DNA from: Allopusillimonas soli
GTDB taxonomy: Bacteria > Pseudomonadota > Gammaproteobacteria > Burkholderiales > Burkholderiaceae_B
DNA: 64,000 bases
Direction of reading: 5' to 3'
Assembly (NCBI RefSeq): GCF_004153445.1
Contig: NZ_SDQC01000001.1
Location: 1,116,001 to 1,180,000 of the forward strand
The notes beneath the pieces are model-generated. The model saw only the letters and a list, made by a program, of their open reading frames with translations. It had not been told where the DNA came from and did not search any database. A program made the translations under genes and the position numbers. This document shows, in pieces, positions 8,309 to 17,677 of this stretch; positions within the stretch are counted from its first letter, which is position 1, and each line of letters opens with the position of its first letter.

Positions 8309-9508
8309 TTACGCCAGTTCTGCCATCAGCTCGTCGGCAATCCGCCCTGCGGTATTAACGGAATCGGTCATGCCTAAATGTCCATGGCCGATCGCCTGCC
8401 ACAATCCTGGCCTCCCCGAAACACGTCCAATCTTAGGGACAGAGTTCGGCATACAAGGCCGATGACCCATCCAATGAGTAGCAGCGCAACCTTCTAGGCC
8501 AGACACGTTCTGTCGCACGGCCCGCTCTATTGCAAGGGCACGTCGACTATTTGGTGCATCGTCCAAGCTGGCGATTTCTACAGTTCCTCCCGCGCGGAGG
8601 CCCTGCTCCATAGGAGAAAGAAATATCTTTTTGTCCGTCAACACAACCGACCGGGATAACAACTCAGCTTTACCATCGAATTGCGCATGATAGCCTCTTT
8701 GAGATTGCAGTGATGCGCGTATCCCTGCTGAGGCCAAGAGTCTATCAGACCACGCACCAGCCGCCACAATTACATGGGAGTATCGCGCATCAGACGCGCC
8801 AGTGTTGACACGCCATCCTCCTTGCGGTAACGGCCAAATCGCATGAACGCGCTGGCGGCACAGCACGCCTCCGCGCATACAAAAAGCGTTGCAGATTGCT
8901 TGCACATAACGCGATGGATTTAAAATGGTAGCATCGTCAGGCAGCAATACGCCGTGCTGGTACCTCGAGTTGATATTCGGCTCCAGGGCCAAGATGTCGC
9001 TACGACTCAACTGTTCAAATATTACGCCGAACTGCTCGCGAAGCTTCCATGCAGCAGCATCCTTAGCATAAGCTTGATGATTAACATATAAATGTAATTG
9101 CCCTTTGCGCAAGATCAATTCGGGCACACCGACTTCGCGTGCAAGCGCCTCATGTGCCTCTACCGCTCCGCGATGCAAGCTTGCAAGCTGGCGAGCAGAC
9201 GCCTCTACTCTATCGCTACGCGCTGAAGAAGCAAAACGCAGCAGCCATGGCATGGCGCGCGGCAGATAGTGCCAAGGTAAAAATAGCGGACTTTCTGAAT
9301 TCCATAATATCGTTGGAAGCTTGCGCAAAGTACCAGCGGTGGCTAATGGAACGACTGAACTCATACTGATCGCCCCAAGGTTGCCATAACTGCATCCACT
9401 TCCTGGTAATCCATCGTCGATTAGAACAACCCGTGCGCCGCGCTTGCGCAAAGTATAAGCAATGCAGGTGCCGATTATCCCTGCTCCGATAACAGCCACA
9501 TCGTCCAT
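8309..9508 (-). CDS. FAD-dependent oxidoreductase, D-amino-acid dehydrogenase (DadA)-like
   Basis: A 399-residue DAO-superfamily flavoprotein. The dinucleotide-binding motif VIGAGIIGTCIAYTLRKRG is at the N terminus, followed by an acidic residue ending strand 2 (VVLIDDG), a C-SYGNLGAIS stretch, and the C-terminal FAD contact GLWQAIGHGHLGMTDS. Relatives oxidise D-amino or secondary amino acids and pass electrons to quinones. The ATG at 9508 shares its A with the stop of the upstream peptidase gene (TAATG), so translation is coupled. Together with the upstream M19 protein and Bug protein, it suggests uptake, cleavage and oxidation of an amino-acid-like conjugate. Confidence 0.87.
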   Translation of the reverse strand: MDDVAVIGAGIIGTCIAYTLRKRGARVVLIDDGLPGSGCSYGNLGAISMSSVVPLATAGTLRKLPTILWNSESPLFLPWHYLPRAMPWLLRFASSARSDRVEASARQLASLHRGAVEAHEALAREVGVPELILRKGQLHLYVNHQAYAKDAAAWKLREQFGVIFEQLSRSDILALEPNINSRYQHGVLLPDDATILNPSRYVQAICNAFCMRGGVLCRQRVHAIWPLPQGGWRVNTGASDARYSHVIVAAGAWSDRLLASAGIRASLQSQRGYHAQFDGKAELLSRSVVLTDKKIFLSPMEQGLRAGGTVEIASLDDAPNSRRALAIERAVRQNVSGLEGCAATHWMGHRPCMPNSVPKIGRVSGRPGLWQAIGHGHLGMTDSVNTAGRIADELMAELA

Positions 9509-10725
9509 TACCCACACACCTGGCGAAACACACGCAAAAAATTTCCGCCAATCAGCTTAATCACTGTTTCTTTAGAGATGCCGCGCCGTAGCATAGCTGC
9601 AGTAAGATTAATCCACTGATCCCAAGTCACAAAACCTTCAGTCTGGCCATTGGGATCAAAGTGATCTTGTTCGCGCCAGCCTACCCAATCAAACCCTTTT
9701 CTGCCTCCTACCATGGTGCTGTCCCAAGTTAGTGCCGAATAATACGGCTTCCCCCAATCTGTGCCGATGCCCACGTGGTCAGCGCCCATGACATTCACAA
9801 AGTGCTGAATATGATCTACAAACGTATCTAACGTTGCCCAGCCAGCGGGTCTGCCTAACGCTTGGGCACGAGGATCCCCTTCAGGCGGTAATACAAATGC
9901 CGGCACAGTCAACACACCCGCATACCCTCCTCCGTCAGCAATCGCTCTCAAGACGTCGTCTGGCAATCCTCGGGCATGGCCGCTGATCGCCCGCGCGGGA
10001 ATATGGCTTGCAATAACAGGTTGGCTCGAGCAGGACAAAATGTCCCTCGCAGTCTGCGTGCTACCGTGAGAAAGGTCTACCAACATGCCGACTTCATTCA
10101 TCTTTTGAACTAATGCTTGACCCAACCGACTAATGCCTCCGTCATTGGTCTCTAGGCAGCCTTCACCGAAGCGAGTGCGCAAGTTGTATGTCAACTGCAT
10201 GCTACGCACTCCCATACCGTACAGCGTATTTACTCGACCAAAATTGTCACCTACCGGCTCAGCGTTCTGAAGGTTATAGAACACCACGCGCTGCTTTGCA
10301 GCATGTGCAGCCTGAACCTGCTCAGCAGTAGTAGCCAGTGATACTTCGCCCTGCAACGCGCCCAATAGCTGACTGAGACGTCCAATTTCTGTCATTGTGG
10401 ACTCCCAAGCAGCATCGGGCGGCCCTGACGCGTATAGCGTGTGGTTGCATCCAGTCACTCCTGAGCGCTGCCAGAATGCAATATAGGCAGCGCGTAGCTC
10501 AGCATCCGTACAACAGTGCGTGAGTAAATATTCGGCCATCGCAGCTTTGATCATCGGGCGAGTGCCCCCGTCAGCCTGTATGGATTTGGCAATCTCTACC
10601 ATGGCAGGGGTAAGCACCCACTCATCAATAATGCTAGGTGATAAGGAGTCGATAACGATATGCTCGTTATGCAACTGCTTAGCTACTTCAATAGCTTCTT
10701 CCATCAGACGATTTTCTTTATTCAT
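9508..10725 (-). CDS. Membrane dipeptidase (peptidase M19)-family protein lacking the H-x-D metal motif
   Basis: A 405-residue renal-dipeptidase-fold hydrolase. Visible M19 features are NAEPVGDN (bridging Glu region), MLVDLSHGS and VIASHIPARAISGHARGLPDD (two metal His), and GIGTDWGKP (catalytic Asp). The usual first metal motif H-x-D near the N terminus is replaced by VIDSLSP, so one or both metal sites are altered; a subfamily with its own substrate is likely. The ATG at 10725 follows GAGGGA and was chosen over one six codons upstream. It lies 45 bp after a Bug gene and its stop overlaps the flavoprotein start. Confidence 0.85.
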   Translation of the reverse strand: MNKENRLMEEAIEVAKQLHNEHIVIDSLSPSIIDEWVLTPAMVEIAKSIQADGGTRPMIKAAMAEYLLTHCCTDAELRAAYIAFWQRSGVTGCNHTLYASGPPDAAWESTMTEIGRLSQLLGALQGEVSLATTAEQVQAAHAAKQRVVFYNLQNAEPVGDNFGRVNTLYGMGVRSMQLTYNLRTRFGEGCLETNDGGISRLGQALVQKMNEVGMLVDLSHGSTQTARDILSCSSQPVIASHIPARAISGHARGLPDDVLRAIADGGGYAGVLTVPAFVLPPEGDPRAQALGRPAGWATLDTFVDHIQHFVNVMGADHVGIGTDWGKPYYSALTWDSTMVGGRKGFDWVGWREQDHFDPNGQTEGFVTWDQWINLTAAMLRRGISKETVIKLIGGNFLRVFRQVCG

Positions 10726-10770
10726 ATGGTATCTATCCCTCATTTACTATCTGCGCATCCACGGCCGTAT

Positions 10771-11778
10771 TTATTGGCGCGGAATTTCGGCAAGCTCGAT
10801 GAGCTTGGAAAATTTTTTAATATCGCTCTGGATGAGCTCGGCATAGTTTTCAGGCGTTCCGCCTAACGGGCGAGAGCCTTGCTTTTGAAGCTGCGCCTGC
10901 ATTTTCGGCAAAGCAAGGATGTCATTGACTTGGCGGTTTAGCAGCTCGACAACTGACCGAGGCACGTGTGCAGGTGCCAAAATTCCTACCCACGCATTGA
11001 CCTCATAGCCGCTCAAACCCGATTCATCAATGGTGGGCACCTTAGGCAGCAAGCTACTTCGTTTTAGATCTCCTACGCCCAAAGGGCGTAACGAACCATT
11101 CTCAAAATAGGGCAGATATGCCGAGACCGAGTCAACAGTAAAGTCAACTTCACCTGCCGCTAGATCCCTCATTGAGTCAGCAGTTCCTTTATAAGGAATA
11201 TGAGTGACTTTTATGCCAGCCATGGTATTAAATAGCACACCCGCCAGATGGCTGGAAGAGCCTATTCCACCCGACGCCATAGTCAGCTCTCCAGGATGTG
11301 CTTTGACATAATCAATGAATTCCTTGACGGTTGATGCTTGCATCGACGGGTGAATGACGAGCACATTAAGCGTCGACGCTACTGGCACAACCGGCTCGAA
11401 GTCTTTGACTGGATCGTATGGCAGCGATTTGTAGAGTGTGGCGTTGATAGCATGTGATGCCGAAGTAAATAGAAGGGTATACCCATCGGCAGGCGAACTT
11501 GCAACATACCCAGTCGCGATCGTACCGCCAGCACCTGGCTTGTTTTCGACAACCACGCTTTGGCCTAGCCGCTCACTGAGTTGGTGTCCAACCATGCGAG
11601 CGATCGTGTCGGTAGCTCCTCCTGCTGAAAAGCCTACAATCAGCCGAATAGGACGATCAGGATAAAGAGGAGCGGCCTGGACGTAAGCCCCGAAACAACC
11701 CATTCCTATTCCAGCAAGCAGAACAGCGATAACGAGGGCACTTGCCTTCGAGCTGGACAGTCGGCCAACAGTAAGCAT
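10771..11778 (-). CDS. Bug-family (TTT) periplasmic solute-binding protein
   Basis: A 335-residue Bug protein. It has a signal peptide (about residues 1-36, ending VQAAP), then PIRLIVGFSAGGATDTIARMV, ENKPGAGGTIATGYVA, SGGIGSSSHLAGVLF, HIPYKGTADSM and LPKVPTIDESGLSGYEV, all family landmarks. It would bind the substrate handled by the M19 peptidase-like and FAD enzymes encoded just downstream. No TctA/TctB membrane genes are adjacent. GGAGG precedes the start. A LysR gene is divergent from it across 131 bp. Confidence 0.92.
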   Translation of the reverse strand: MLTVGRLSSSKASALVIAVLLAGIGMGCFGAYVQAAPLYPDRPIRLIVGFSAGGATDTIARMVGHQLSERLGQSVVVENKPGAGGTIATGYVASSPADGYTLLFTSASHAINATLYKSLPYDPVKDFEPVVPVASTLNVLVIHPSMQASTVKEFIDYVKAHPGELTMASGGIGSSSHLAGVLFNTMAGIKVTHIPYKGTADSMRDLAAGEVDFTVDSVSAYLPYFENGSLRPLGVGDLKRSSLLPKVPTIDESGLSGYEVNAWVGILAPAHVPRSVVELLNRQVNDILALPKMQAQLQKQGSRPLGGTPENYAELIQSDIKKFSKLIELAEIPRQ

Positions 11779-11909
11779 GATTTTTCCTCCATCCGAATCG
11801 AATTGTTGTTTGAGTCGTACGATGAAGTCTAGACCGACTGATCTCTATAATCTAATCCTATTTTTTTTTGATTCCATAAAATAAAGATATACGCCTCACA
11901 TTCTTGTAT

Positions 11910-12800
11910 ATGCTTAAAGTTCGCCAACTCAAGGCATTCCATGCATTGATGATTACGGGTACGGTGACAGATGCCGCTGCACGGATGCGGATTTCGCAAC
12001 CGGCTATTAGCACACTCATTGCCAGTCTGGAGCGGGATATAGGCTTCAATCTGTTTATGCGTGAAAAGAACCGGCTGCGACCTACCGATGAAGCTCGATA
12101 CTTCCACGAAGCAGTGATCGCAGCCATAGACCGGCTCGATAGTGTCGAGCGCTTAGCGGTCGATATTCGAGAGTCTCATGCTGGATCCTTGCGCATTGCC
12201 GCGCTGCCTATGCTGGCGTTAGATTTTTTGCCGCGCGTACTGGCTCAATTTCTAAATAACCATCCTCAGGTCAGCGTAGTTTTGCAGGCGCGTAGTTCTC
12301 CTACTGTGGCCAAACTGATCGCCACGCAGCAATTCGACCTCGGTTTTTCGGAGCTGCCGTTTGAGTCAAATTGGGTCGATGCAGAAATACTTGCAGTACG
12401 TTGTGTTTGCGTTTTGCCAATAGGACATCCTCTTTCCAACAAAAAAGTGATCAGCCCTGTTGATTTAAAAGATCAGCCACTGATCACAGCTCCCCGAGAG
12501 CATGTTCGAACGCAGCGTTTGATGGAAGTATTCTCCAATTATGGAATCACACCCACAATACGCGTCGAGACACCGCTATTTGCGTCAATGTGTGCGTTTG
12601 TAATTGCGGGAGGAGGAATAGGCATCGTAGATCCAATCACGGCCCAGAACTTCTCCGAGCATGGGCTAATTGTGCTGCCCTTCGAACCCGCTCTCTTCTC
12701 CGAATTTGGAATATTATTTCCTTCCAGTAAGCCGCGTACTTTGATCGCCCAGAAGTTTGCAGCACTGGCTCGTGAAACCATACTTCAATACACCTCCTGA
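11910..12800 (+). CDS. LysR-type transcriptional regulator
   Basis: A 296-residue regulator: N-terminal winged HTH (VRQLKAFHALMITGTVTDAAARMRISQPAISTLIASLERDIGFNLF) and a substrate-binding domain from about residue 90. The ATG at 11910 gives a normal LysR length; a TTG six bases upstream is less likely. It is divergent from the Bug/M19/FAD-oxidoreductase operon and is the obvious candidate for its control. Confidence 0.9.
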   Translation: MLKVRQLKAFHALMITGTVTDAAARMRISQPAISTLIASLERDIGFNLFMREKNRLRPTDEARYFHEAVIAAIDRLDSVERLAVDIRESHAGSLRIAALPMLALDFLPRVLAQFLNNHPQVSVVLQARSSPTVAKLIATQQFDLGFSELPFESNWVDAEILAVRCVCVLPIGHPLSNKKVISPVDLKDQPLITAPREHVRTQRLMEVFSNYGITPTIRVETPLFASMCAFVIAGGGIGIVDPITAQNFSEHGLIVLPFEPALFSEFGILFPSSKPRTLIAQKFAALARETILQYTS

Positions 12801-13127
12801 CTGCAGAGATCATTATTTAAATGTTCTGATAATGCACTCTATCGTGCTACTCCGCTGTGAAGAGCGCAGGGGGAAGTCAGATTCACCTCATGACAACGAG
12901 CGTGCAGTATGTCGCTGCATGGGTAATGCAGAAGCTAATTGCTGGATCCGAGACAAAACAACTCAGAGAACATCCCTCCAGGAAAGAAAAACTGTCGATT
13001 CTACCGGGTACTGCAACTCCCTGTTTGTTTCTCGGTTGATGGTGGTGCTTGATGGCAAGTACGCATTTGTTCATGACTGTGAAGAGAACGTCCCGGATTC
13101 GTGCCATAAGAGTTTCATTTTTAGTAC
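12801..13127. other. Intergenic stretch between two convergent LysR genes
   Basis: 327 bp with no recognisable gene on either strand, no hairpin followed by a T-run, and no repeat shared with the rest of the window that I can see. Open frames crossing it have no family resemblance and run into the neighbouring LysR genes. Confidence 0.5.
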
Positions 13128-14099
13128 TCAAAAGGGCTTATCAAGAATCGTCGACCGTTTTACTTCTGTCGCTAGGCTCTGCAACAACGCTTTGAAGTGG
13201 ACCGCTGCCGGCGATAGTATTCGGTCGACTCGACAGCAGATACCAATCTGTCGAATTGGTGTCGGATCCTCCAGTCTGCACGTTGCCAAGCCTTGCATGT
13301 TTACTTGAGGCAATACCGTAACGGGAAGCAGCGTTACGCCGAAACCTTGCCCTACCATCCGCAAGGCGGTGAACATACTGGCTACGTCGTAAGCGCTCTT
13401 TTCCATCAGGCCGTTGGCCGCAAAGGCCTCTGTGATCTGCTCCCTTGTGCTGGACTGGTTGGACATTAATATCAACTGCTCGTGCTGAAGCTCTTGCCAT
13501 TTGCATATATCGTTAAGTGACAACGGATGCCCATGAGGCATCACAGCCACAAGCTCTTCCTCGAACAACTTGTCGAACACGATCTCGCTGTTTTTTTCGG
13601 ATTGTGCGCATAATGCAAAATCCAGTTCACCACGCAGCACATGACCGTATAGCGCGCCGTTATAGTCCTCACGCAAACTGACAGTAACTCCTGGGCAGCA
13701 TCTGCGGAAATTCGCTAACGCTTGAATGACAAGCCCCATTGCGAGCGATTGCAGCGACCCCACCGCAAGATGCCCGCCTTCAGCGCGCGCAACTGCCCGA
13801 GCATTCTCATACCCCTCGAATAGGCTTTGTACCCCGCGTTGCGCTTTTTCGTAGAATGCCTCACCTGCAGGCGTCAAGCCAACGCGTCTCGTCGTGCGCT
13901 CAAAGAGCTTCACATCCAATCCAGCCTCAAGCTCACGTATCAATTGAGAGAATGCTGGCTGCGTCATATGTAAGCGTTGTGCAGCACGAGTGAAGGACAG
14001 CAGTTCAGCAGCCACAACAAATCCCTCGATCTGCCTAGAAGTCATCTGCCTAAGGATACTAATGGCGTCTCTGGGTAAGCGCGGGCTTTCGGCATCCAT
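13128..14099 (-). CDS. LysR-type transcriptional regulator
   Basis: A 323-residue regulator with a winged HTH (SRQIEGFVVAAELLSFTRAAQRLHMTQPAFSQLIRELEAGLDVKLFER) that begins near residue 20, and a C-terminal effector domain. The first 18 residues are an unusual extension without a ribosome-binding site; a start at 14045 (MTSRQIEG) would give a typical LysR length and has a weak AGG three bases upstream, so either start is possible. It is divergent from the TauD-like dioxygenase/Bug operon, whose inducible promoter would lie in the very AT-rich gap 14100-14203. Confidence 0.88.
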   Translation of the reverse strand: MDAESPRLPRDAISILRQMTSRQIEGFVVAAELLSFTRAAQRLHMTQPAFSQLIRELEAGLDVKLFERTTRRVGLTPAGEAFYEKAQRGVQSLFEGYENARAVARAEGGHLAVGSLQSLAMGLVIQALANFRRCCPGVTVSLREDYNGALYGHVLRGELDFALCAQSEKNSEIVFDKLFEEELVAVMPHGHPLSLNDICKWQELQHEQLILMSNQSSTREQITEAFAANGLMEKSAYDVASMFTALRMVGQGFGVTLLPVTVLPQVNMQGLATCRLEDPTPIRQIGICCRVDRILSPAAVHFKALLQSLATEVKRSTILDKPF

Positions 14100-14203
14100 T
14101 ATATATATAGGAAAAAATATAATAATCCATAATTATATAGACATTGTGCTTATAGATTAGGTCTCCTAAAGTATTTCCAGTTGAACTTGGCTTGGAGTAC
14201 CCA

Positions 14204-15244
14204 ATGACAATTTTGCAAGAGCCCATTCCGATGGAACGAGCATGGGTAGGATCTCGACTCAGAAAAACAGATGAGTGGATCACCCCGCTAACGAATGCAG
14301 ACCTCGCCGGCATTGAGAGCGCTTTACATGCCGTTTCTACGCGAGGGCTCAAATGGGGGGAATTTGACGCGGCCTCCTTTCCGATAGGTTCGCTGGCTGA
14401 CAAACTATCCAAGATAAGCCACGATTTAAGGCACGGACGAGGATTTGTCCTGTTGCGAGGAGTGCCGGTTGAAAAATACACCCTCGAAGAGATCCAAATT
14501 ATTTACTGGGGGCTGGGCTCGCATCTAGGCACTATCGTTTCGCAGAATGCCAAGGGTACGCTAATAGAACACATTACAGACAAAAAACCCGCCAACCTCG
14601 GCGACCCGAATTTGCGAAGCTATGTTACCAATGAAGGCCAGCCACCCCACTCGGATCAATCGGACATTGTGTCCCTATTGTGCGTGGATCGCGCCCTAAA
14701 AGGGGGGGAAAGTGTCGTAGTCAGTTCGCTCGCAATATACAACCGTATTCTCGCTGAGCATCCCGAGTACCTTCTTCCGTTGTACGAGGGCTATTACCAC
14801 GATCTACGCGGCGAAGGTGAATCCGGCGATATAAATGAAACCAGTGATGTTCCAGTTCCTGTTTTCAGTAACTACAACGATCAATTTAGGGCATGGTTTC
14901 ACAGCAAAAAAATGCGTAATGGATCGAGGAAGAAGAATGTAGCGCTGTCGCCGCTCCAGATTGAGGCTATGAAGTACATCGAAACGCTAGGCCAAGATCC
15001 TGAACTGCGACTCGATATGCAGCTAGAGCCCGGCGATATCCAGCTTCTCAATAACTACTCTGCATTGCACTACCGCCACGCGTTTGTCGATGGTCAAGGC
15101 CATAAGCGACTGATGCTAAGGCTATGGATTGAAATGGCGGATATGGGTGATTTTGATCCCGTTATGGAACGCTGGGTTCGGCAAGGCATCCCCCAGCGTG
15201 CTTGGAGCAAAAATAAGCCTGTACAGGCACTAGGCAATGTTTGA
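14204..15244 (+). CDS. TauD/TfdA-family Fe(II)/2-oxoglutarate-dependent dioxygenase
   Basis: A 346-residue oxygenase. The iron-binding facial triad is visible: the H-x-D pair in PPHSDQSD near the middle, and a distal His in HYRHAF with the 2-oxoglutarate-binding Arg in HKRLMLRLW near the C terminus. Other landmarks are GRGFVLLRGVPV and the GGESVVVSS strand. Such enzymes hydroxylate small acids or sulfonates and decarboxylate 2-oxoglutarate to succinate. The ATG at 14204 follows GGAG; a TTG four codons earlier overlaps that ribosome-binding site. A Bug gene follows after 49 bp and probably supplies the substrate. Confidence 0.88.
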   Translation: MTILQEPIPMERAWVGSRLRKTDEWITPLTNADLAGIESALHAVSTRGLKWGEFDAASFPIGSLADKLSKISHDLRHGRGFVLLRGVPVEKYTLEEIQIIYWGLGSHLGTIVSQNAKGTLIEHITDKKPANLGDPNLRSYVTNEGQPPHSDQSDIVSLLCVDRALKGGESVVVSSLAIYNRILAEHPEYLLPLYEGYYHDLRGEGESGDINETSDVPVPVFSNYNDQFRAWFHSKKMRNGSRKKNVALSPLQIEAMKYIETLGQDPELRLDMQLEPGDIQLLNNYSALHYRHAFVDGQGHKRLMLRLWIEMADMGDFDPVMERWVRQGIPQRAWSKNKPVQALGNV

Positions 15245-15293
15245 GGCTCTAGCTGTTCTGCACACTGTATTCATATAAGGAGGAGTAAATAGA

Positions 15294-16271
15294 ATGATCA
15301 ATATTCGAATTCCCTTGCTGTGCGCCTGTACATTTATAGGAGCTATGGCTGCTACTACGCCAACACTAGCTTCGGAATTTCCGTCAAAACCAATCAAGTT
15401 TGTAGTTCCGTATCCACCAGGAGGAGGCAATGATCTATTTGCCCGTCTCACTGCAGATGCAATTAGTCAAAATGTCCATCAGCCTGTAATCGTAGAAAAT
15501 CGCCCCGGCGCGGCAGGACAAATTGCAGGGGCTGCGGTTGCAAAAGCCGATCCTGACGGATATACCATTATGGTGGATCAGTCTTCAATTGCCACTAATC
15601 CACTTCTCTATAAGCAACCCTTGTTCGATGTAAAAACCGATTTAACGCCCGTAATATGGGGGGCCAGCCTGGACAATGCTTTGCTCGTAGCCTCCGATTC
15701 CCCCATACACTCACTAAGTGACTTAATAGCCAAAGCTAAAGCAAATCCCGAAGGCATTACATTCGGCAGTCCAGGGCATGGCTCATCACAGCATCTGGCT
15801 ATGGAGGCTCTAAGCGACGCAGCAGGAATAAAGCTGCTTCATGTACCGTTTAAGGGAACTGCGCAAATCATCTCTGCGGTGGTAGCCAAAGACGTTGATT
15901 TATTTTTGATTAGTGCAGCAACTGCAAGCCGTTACACGAAAGACGGTAAGGTGCGAGCGATTGCGACCACTGGGAAACATCGTTCTTCAATTATGCCGGA
16001 CGTGCCTACGGTATCCGAATCGGGTTTGCCGGGATATACGAACTATACATGGCTGGGCGTTTTCACCACTGCAGGAACCCCGCCTGGGATAGTCGATCGG
16101 CTCAATAAGGAATTCTCCAAGGCCTTGCAAGATCCTAAAGTAAAAACAACGTTATCGTCGCAGGGTTGGGAAATCGTTGCTGACGGCCCCGCCGCTTTAT
16201 CGGCTCAGATAGACCAAGAAAGAAACAGATACGGGCCTATTATTAAGAAGCTCCAAATTCAAATTGATTAA
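15294..16271 (+). CDS. Bug-family (TTT) periplasmic solute-binding protein
   Basis: A 325-residue Bug protein with a signal peptide (residues 1-24, ending PTLAS), PIKFVVPYPPGGGNDLFARL, ENRPGAAGQIAGAAVA, SPGHGSSQHLAMEAL, HVPFKGTAQI and MPDVPTVSESGLPGY. GGAGG lies 8 bp before the ATG. It forms an operon with the TauD-like dioxygenase gene. It is the third Bug gene in 10 kb, each paired with a different enzyme. Confidence 0.92.
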   Translation: MINIRIPLLCACTFIGAMAATTPTLASEFPSKPIKFVVPYPPGGGNDLFARLTADAISQNVHQPVIVENRPGAAGQIAGAAVAKADPDGYTIMVDQSSIATNPLLYKQPLFDVKTDLTPVIWGASLDNALLVASDSPIHSLSDLIAKAKANPEGITFGSPGHGSSQHLAMEALSDAAGIKLLHVPFKGTAQIISAVVAKDVDLFLISAATASRYTKDGKVRAIATTGKHRSSIMPDVPTVSESGLPGYTNYTWLGVFTTAGTPPGIVDRLNKEFSKALQDPKVKTTLSSQGWEIVADGPAALSAQIDQERNRYGPIIKKLQIQID

Positions 16272-16477
16272 CCGCTTCCGACAGATTCGTGCTTTACGCT
16301 CATCAGTCATGGCTCCGTAGACACTGACCATTACACACCCCCTGATCTTATTCGATCAAAACTAAGGTGTTGCACTGACCGGTTGAATCCGTCACGTTCC
16401 TTTTGCGGGGGGATTACCGGTCGGCTAGCGGCCGGCACCTAGTTCAACGCATCGGTATCGGTATGATGCAATCCCGA

Positions 16478-17467
16478 TCACCGCCATCGGTTTCGCCACG
16501 CGTCCTCCCGATGCTCGGACGGTGTCATGCCGTAGCAGCGGCGGAAGGCACGGTTGAAATATGAAAGATCGCCAAAGCCACAGGCATATGCGATAGCGGC
16601 GATCGTCGAGGCGGCGTGCTCGGGCTGGCCCAGCAACCGGCGGGCACGATCCAGCCGGCGGCCCAGCACGAAGCCTGAAAAAGTGGTCTGTTCATCCTGG
16701 AAAAGCTTGCGGACATAGCGTGGCGATATTCCGCTGCCGGCCGCAATATCGTGGAGCGAGAGATTCGGCTCGCAAAGCGCTTTTTCGATGGCTGCCTTGA
16801 GTCCGCGCAGCCGGGCGGCACGAACGCCTGGACGGTCTTCGAGCGGTGCGATGCGGGGCTCGCCGGCCCTGCCAAGCGCTGCGACGAGGTCTTGCAGGTG
16901 GTTTGCCGCCATGTGGCCGAATTCGGTCGAAACAGTTTCCCGCCAGTCACGCAGCAGATCAACATAGCCAAGGAACAGGCCAAGCGCATCGCATTGCCTG
17001 GATATGACCGTCATGGACAAGTCTTCGACACGAGGCATCAAGGGCACGAGGCTATCGATCGGAACGGCGATGCTGGTAACGCGCGTTTCCCGTTCCGTGG
17101 CAAGCGTGCTGCATTCGCCGCCCCGCACGAAGATCGCGTCACCGGCGTCCACCACTTTCTCCTTGCCTCCCTGAATGGCCTTAAGCGGTGTGTCGGCGAT
17201 CACGACGATAAGCGTATCGGCCTTATCCTTGGCGATGAGGTTTTGCGTCCGCGACACGCGAATAGGTGTTGCCGACACCGACGAGAAGGCAGCCCCAGGG
17301 AGTGCGCACAGTGTTCCATCGGCATGAAAAGGAACGCTTTTCGCGGGTTCGATGTCGAGATAGACCACCTTTTGCCCAAATACTTCCCGCCATACTGGAA
17401 GCCTGTCCGCGACAGGCAATGATGCGGTGGAAAAATATTGAGACGGTTGTGATGTCAGTCTATTCAA
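16478..17467 (-). CDS. AraC-family transcriptional regulator
   Basis: A 329-residue regulator with an N-terminal sensing domain of the AraC_binding_2 type (about residues 20-190) and a C-terminal double HTH (LSLHDIAAGSGISPRYVRKLFQDEQTTFSGFVLGRRLDRARRLL ... AIAYACGFGDLSYFNRAFRRCYGMTPSEHRED). It is divergent from the autotransporter gene, with starts 210 bp apart, and so is likely to control it. Base composition becomes markedly more GC-rich here than in the catabolic genes to the left, and codon use resembles that of the autotransporter gene, so the two probably arrived together. The 206 bp between this gene and the preceding Bug gene hold no recognised gene. Confidence 0.9.
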   Translation of the reverse strand: MNRLTSQPSQYFSTASLPVADRLPVWREVFGQKVVYLDIEPAKSVPFHADGTLCALPGAAFSSVSATPIRVSRTQNLIAKDKADTLIVVIADTPLKAIQGGKEKVVDAGDAIFVRGGECSTLATERETRVTSIAVPIDSLVPLMPRVEDLSMTVISRQCDALGLFLGYVDLLRDWRETVSTEFGHMAANHLQDLVAALGRAGEPRIAPLEDRPGVRAARLRGLKAAIEKALCEPNLSLHDIAAGSGISPRYVRKLFQDEQTTFSGFVLGRRLDRARRLLGQPEHAASTIAAIAYACGFGDLSYFNRAFRRCYGMTPSEHREDAWRNRWR

Positions 17468-17677
17468 GCGCCACCCCCGTTGTCGTTACAAAAACATACA
17501 CCGCGAAGGCGATTGCGTCAATCAGTGCCGCTCAGTCCGCAAACTGTTCCTCCTGAACCAAGACATCTTGCCTGTCGGCGGGATATTTTGCGACCAGAAG
17601 CAGGTTTATCTTTTTATGCTGCGCATAACGGCCGCCGAGCCCTGATGTGCCGCGATTCATTGTGTGGCGGGGAAAGT

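Noticed and set aside
12883-13131. Minus-strand frame of 82 codons touching the LysR stop
   Set aside because: It would need a TTG start without ribosome-binding site, and the product is low in structure and Cys-rich; no support.
12757-13308. Plus-strand open frame of 183 codons between two LysR genes
   Set aside because: It overlaps both LysR genes, has no ribosome-binding site and no protein-like pattern.
16272-16477. Possible insertion-sequence end at the composition boundary before the AraC gene
   Set aside because: A few short translated words reminded me of transposase C termini, but no inverted repeat or longer match supports it.
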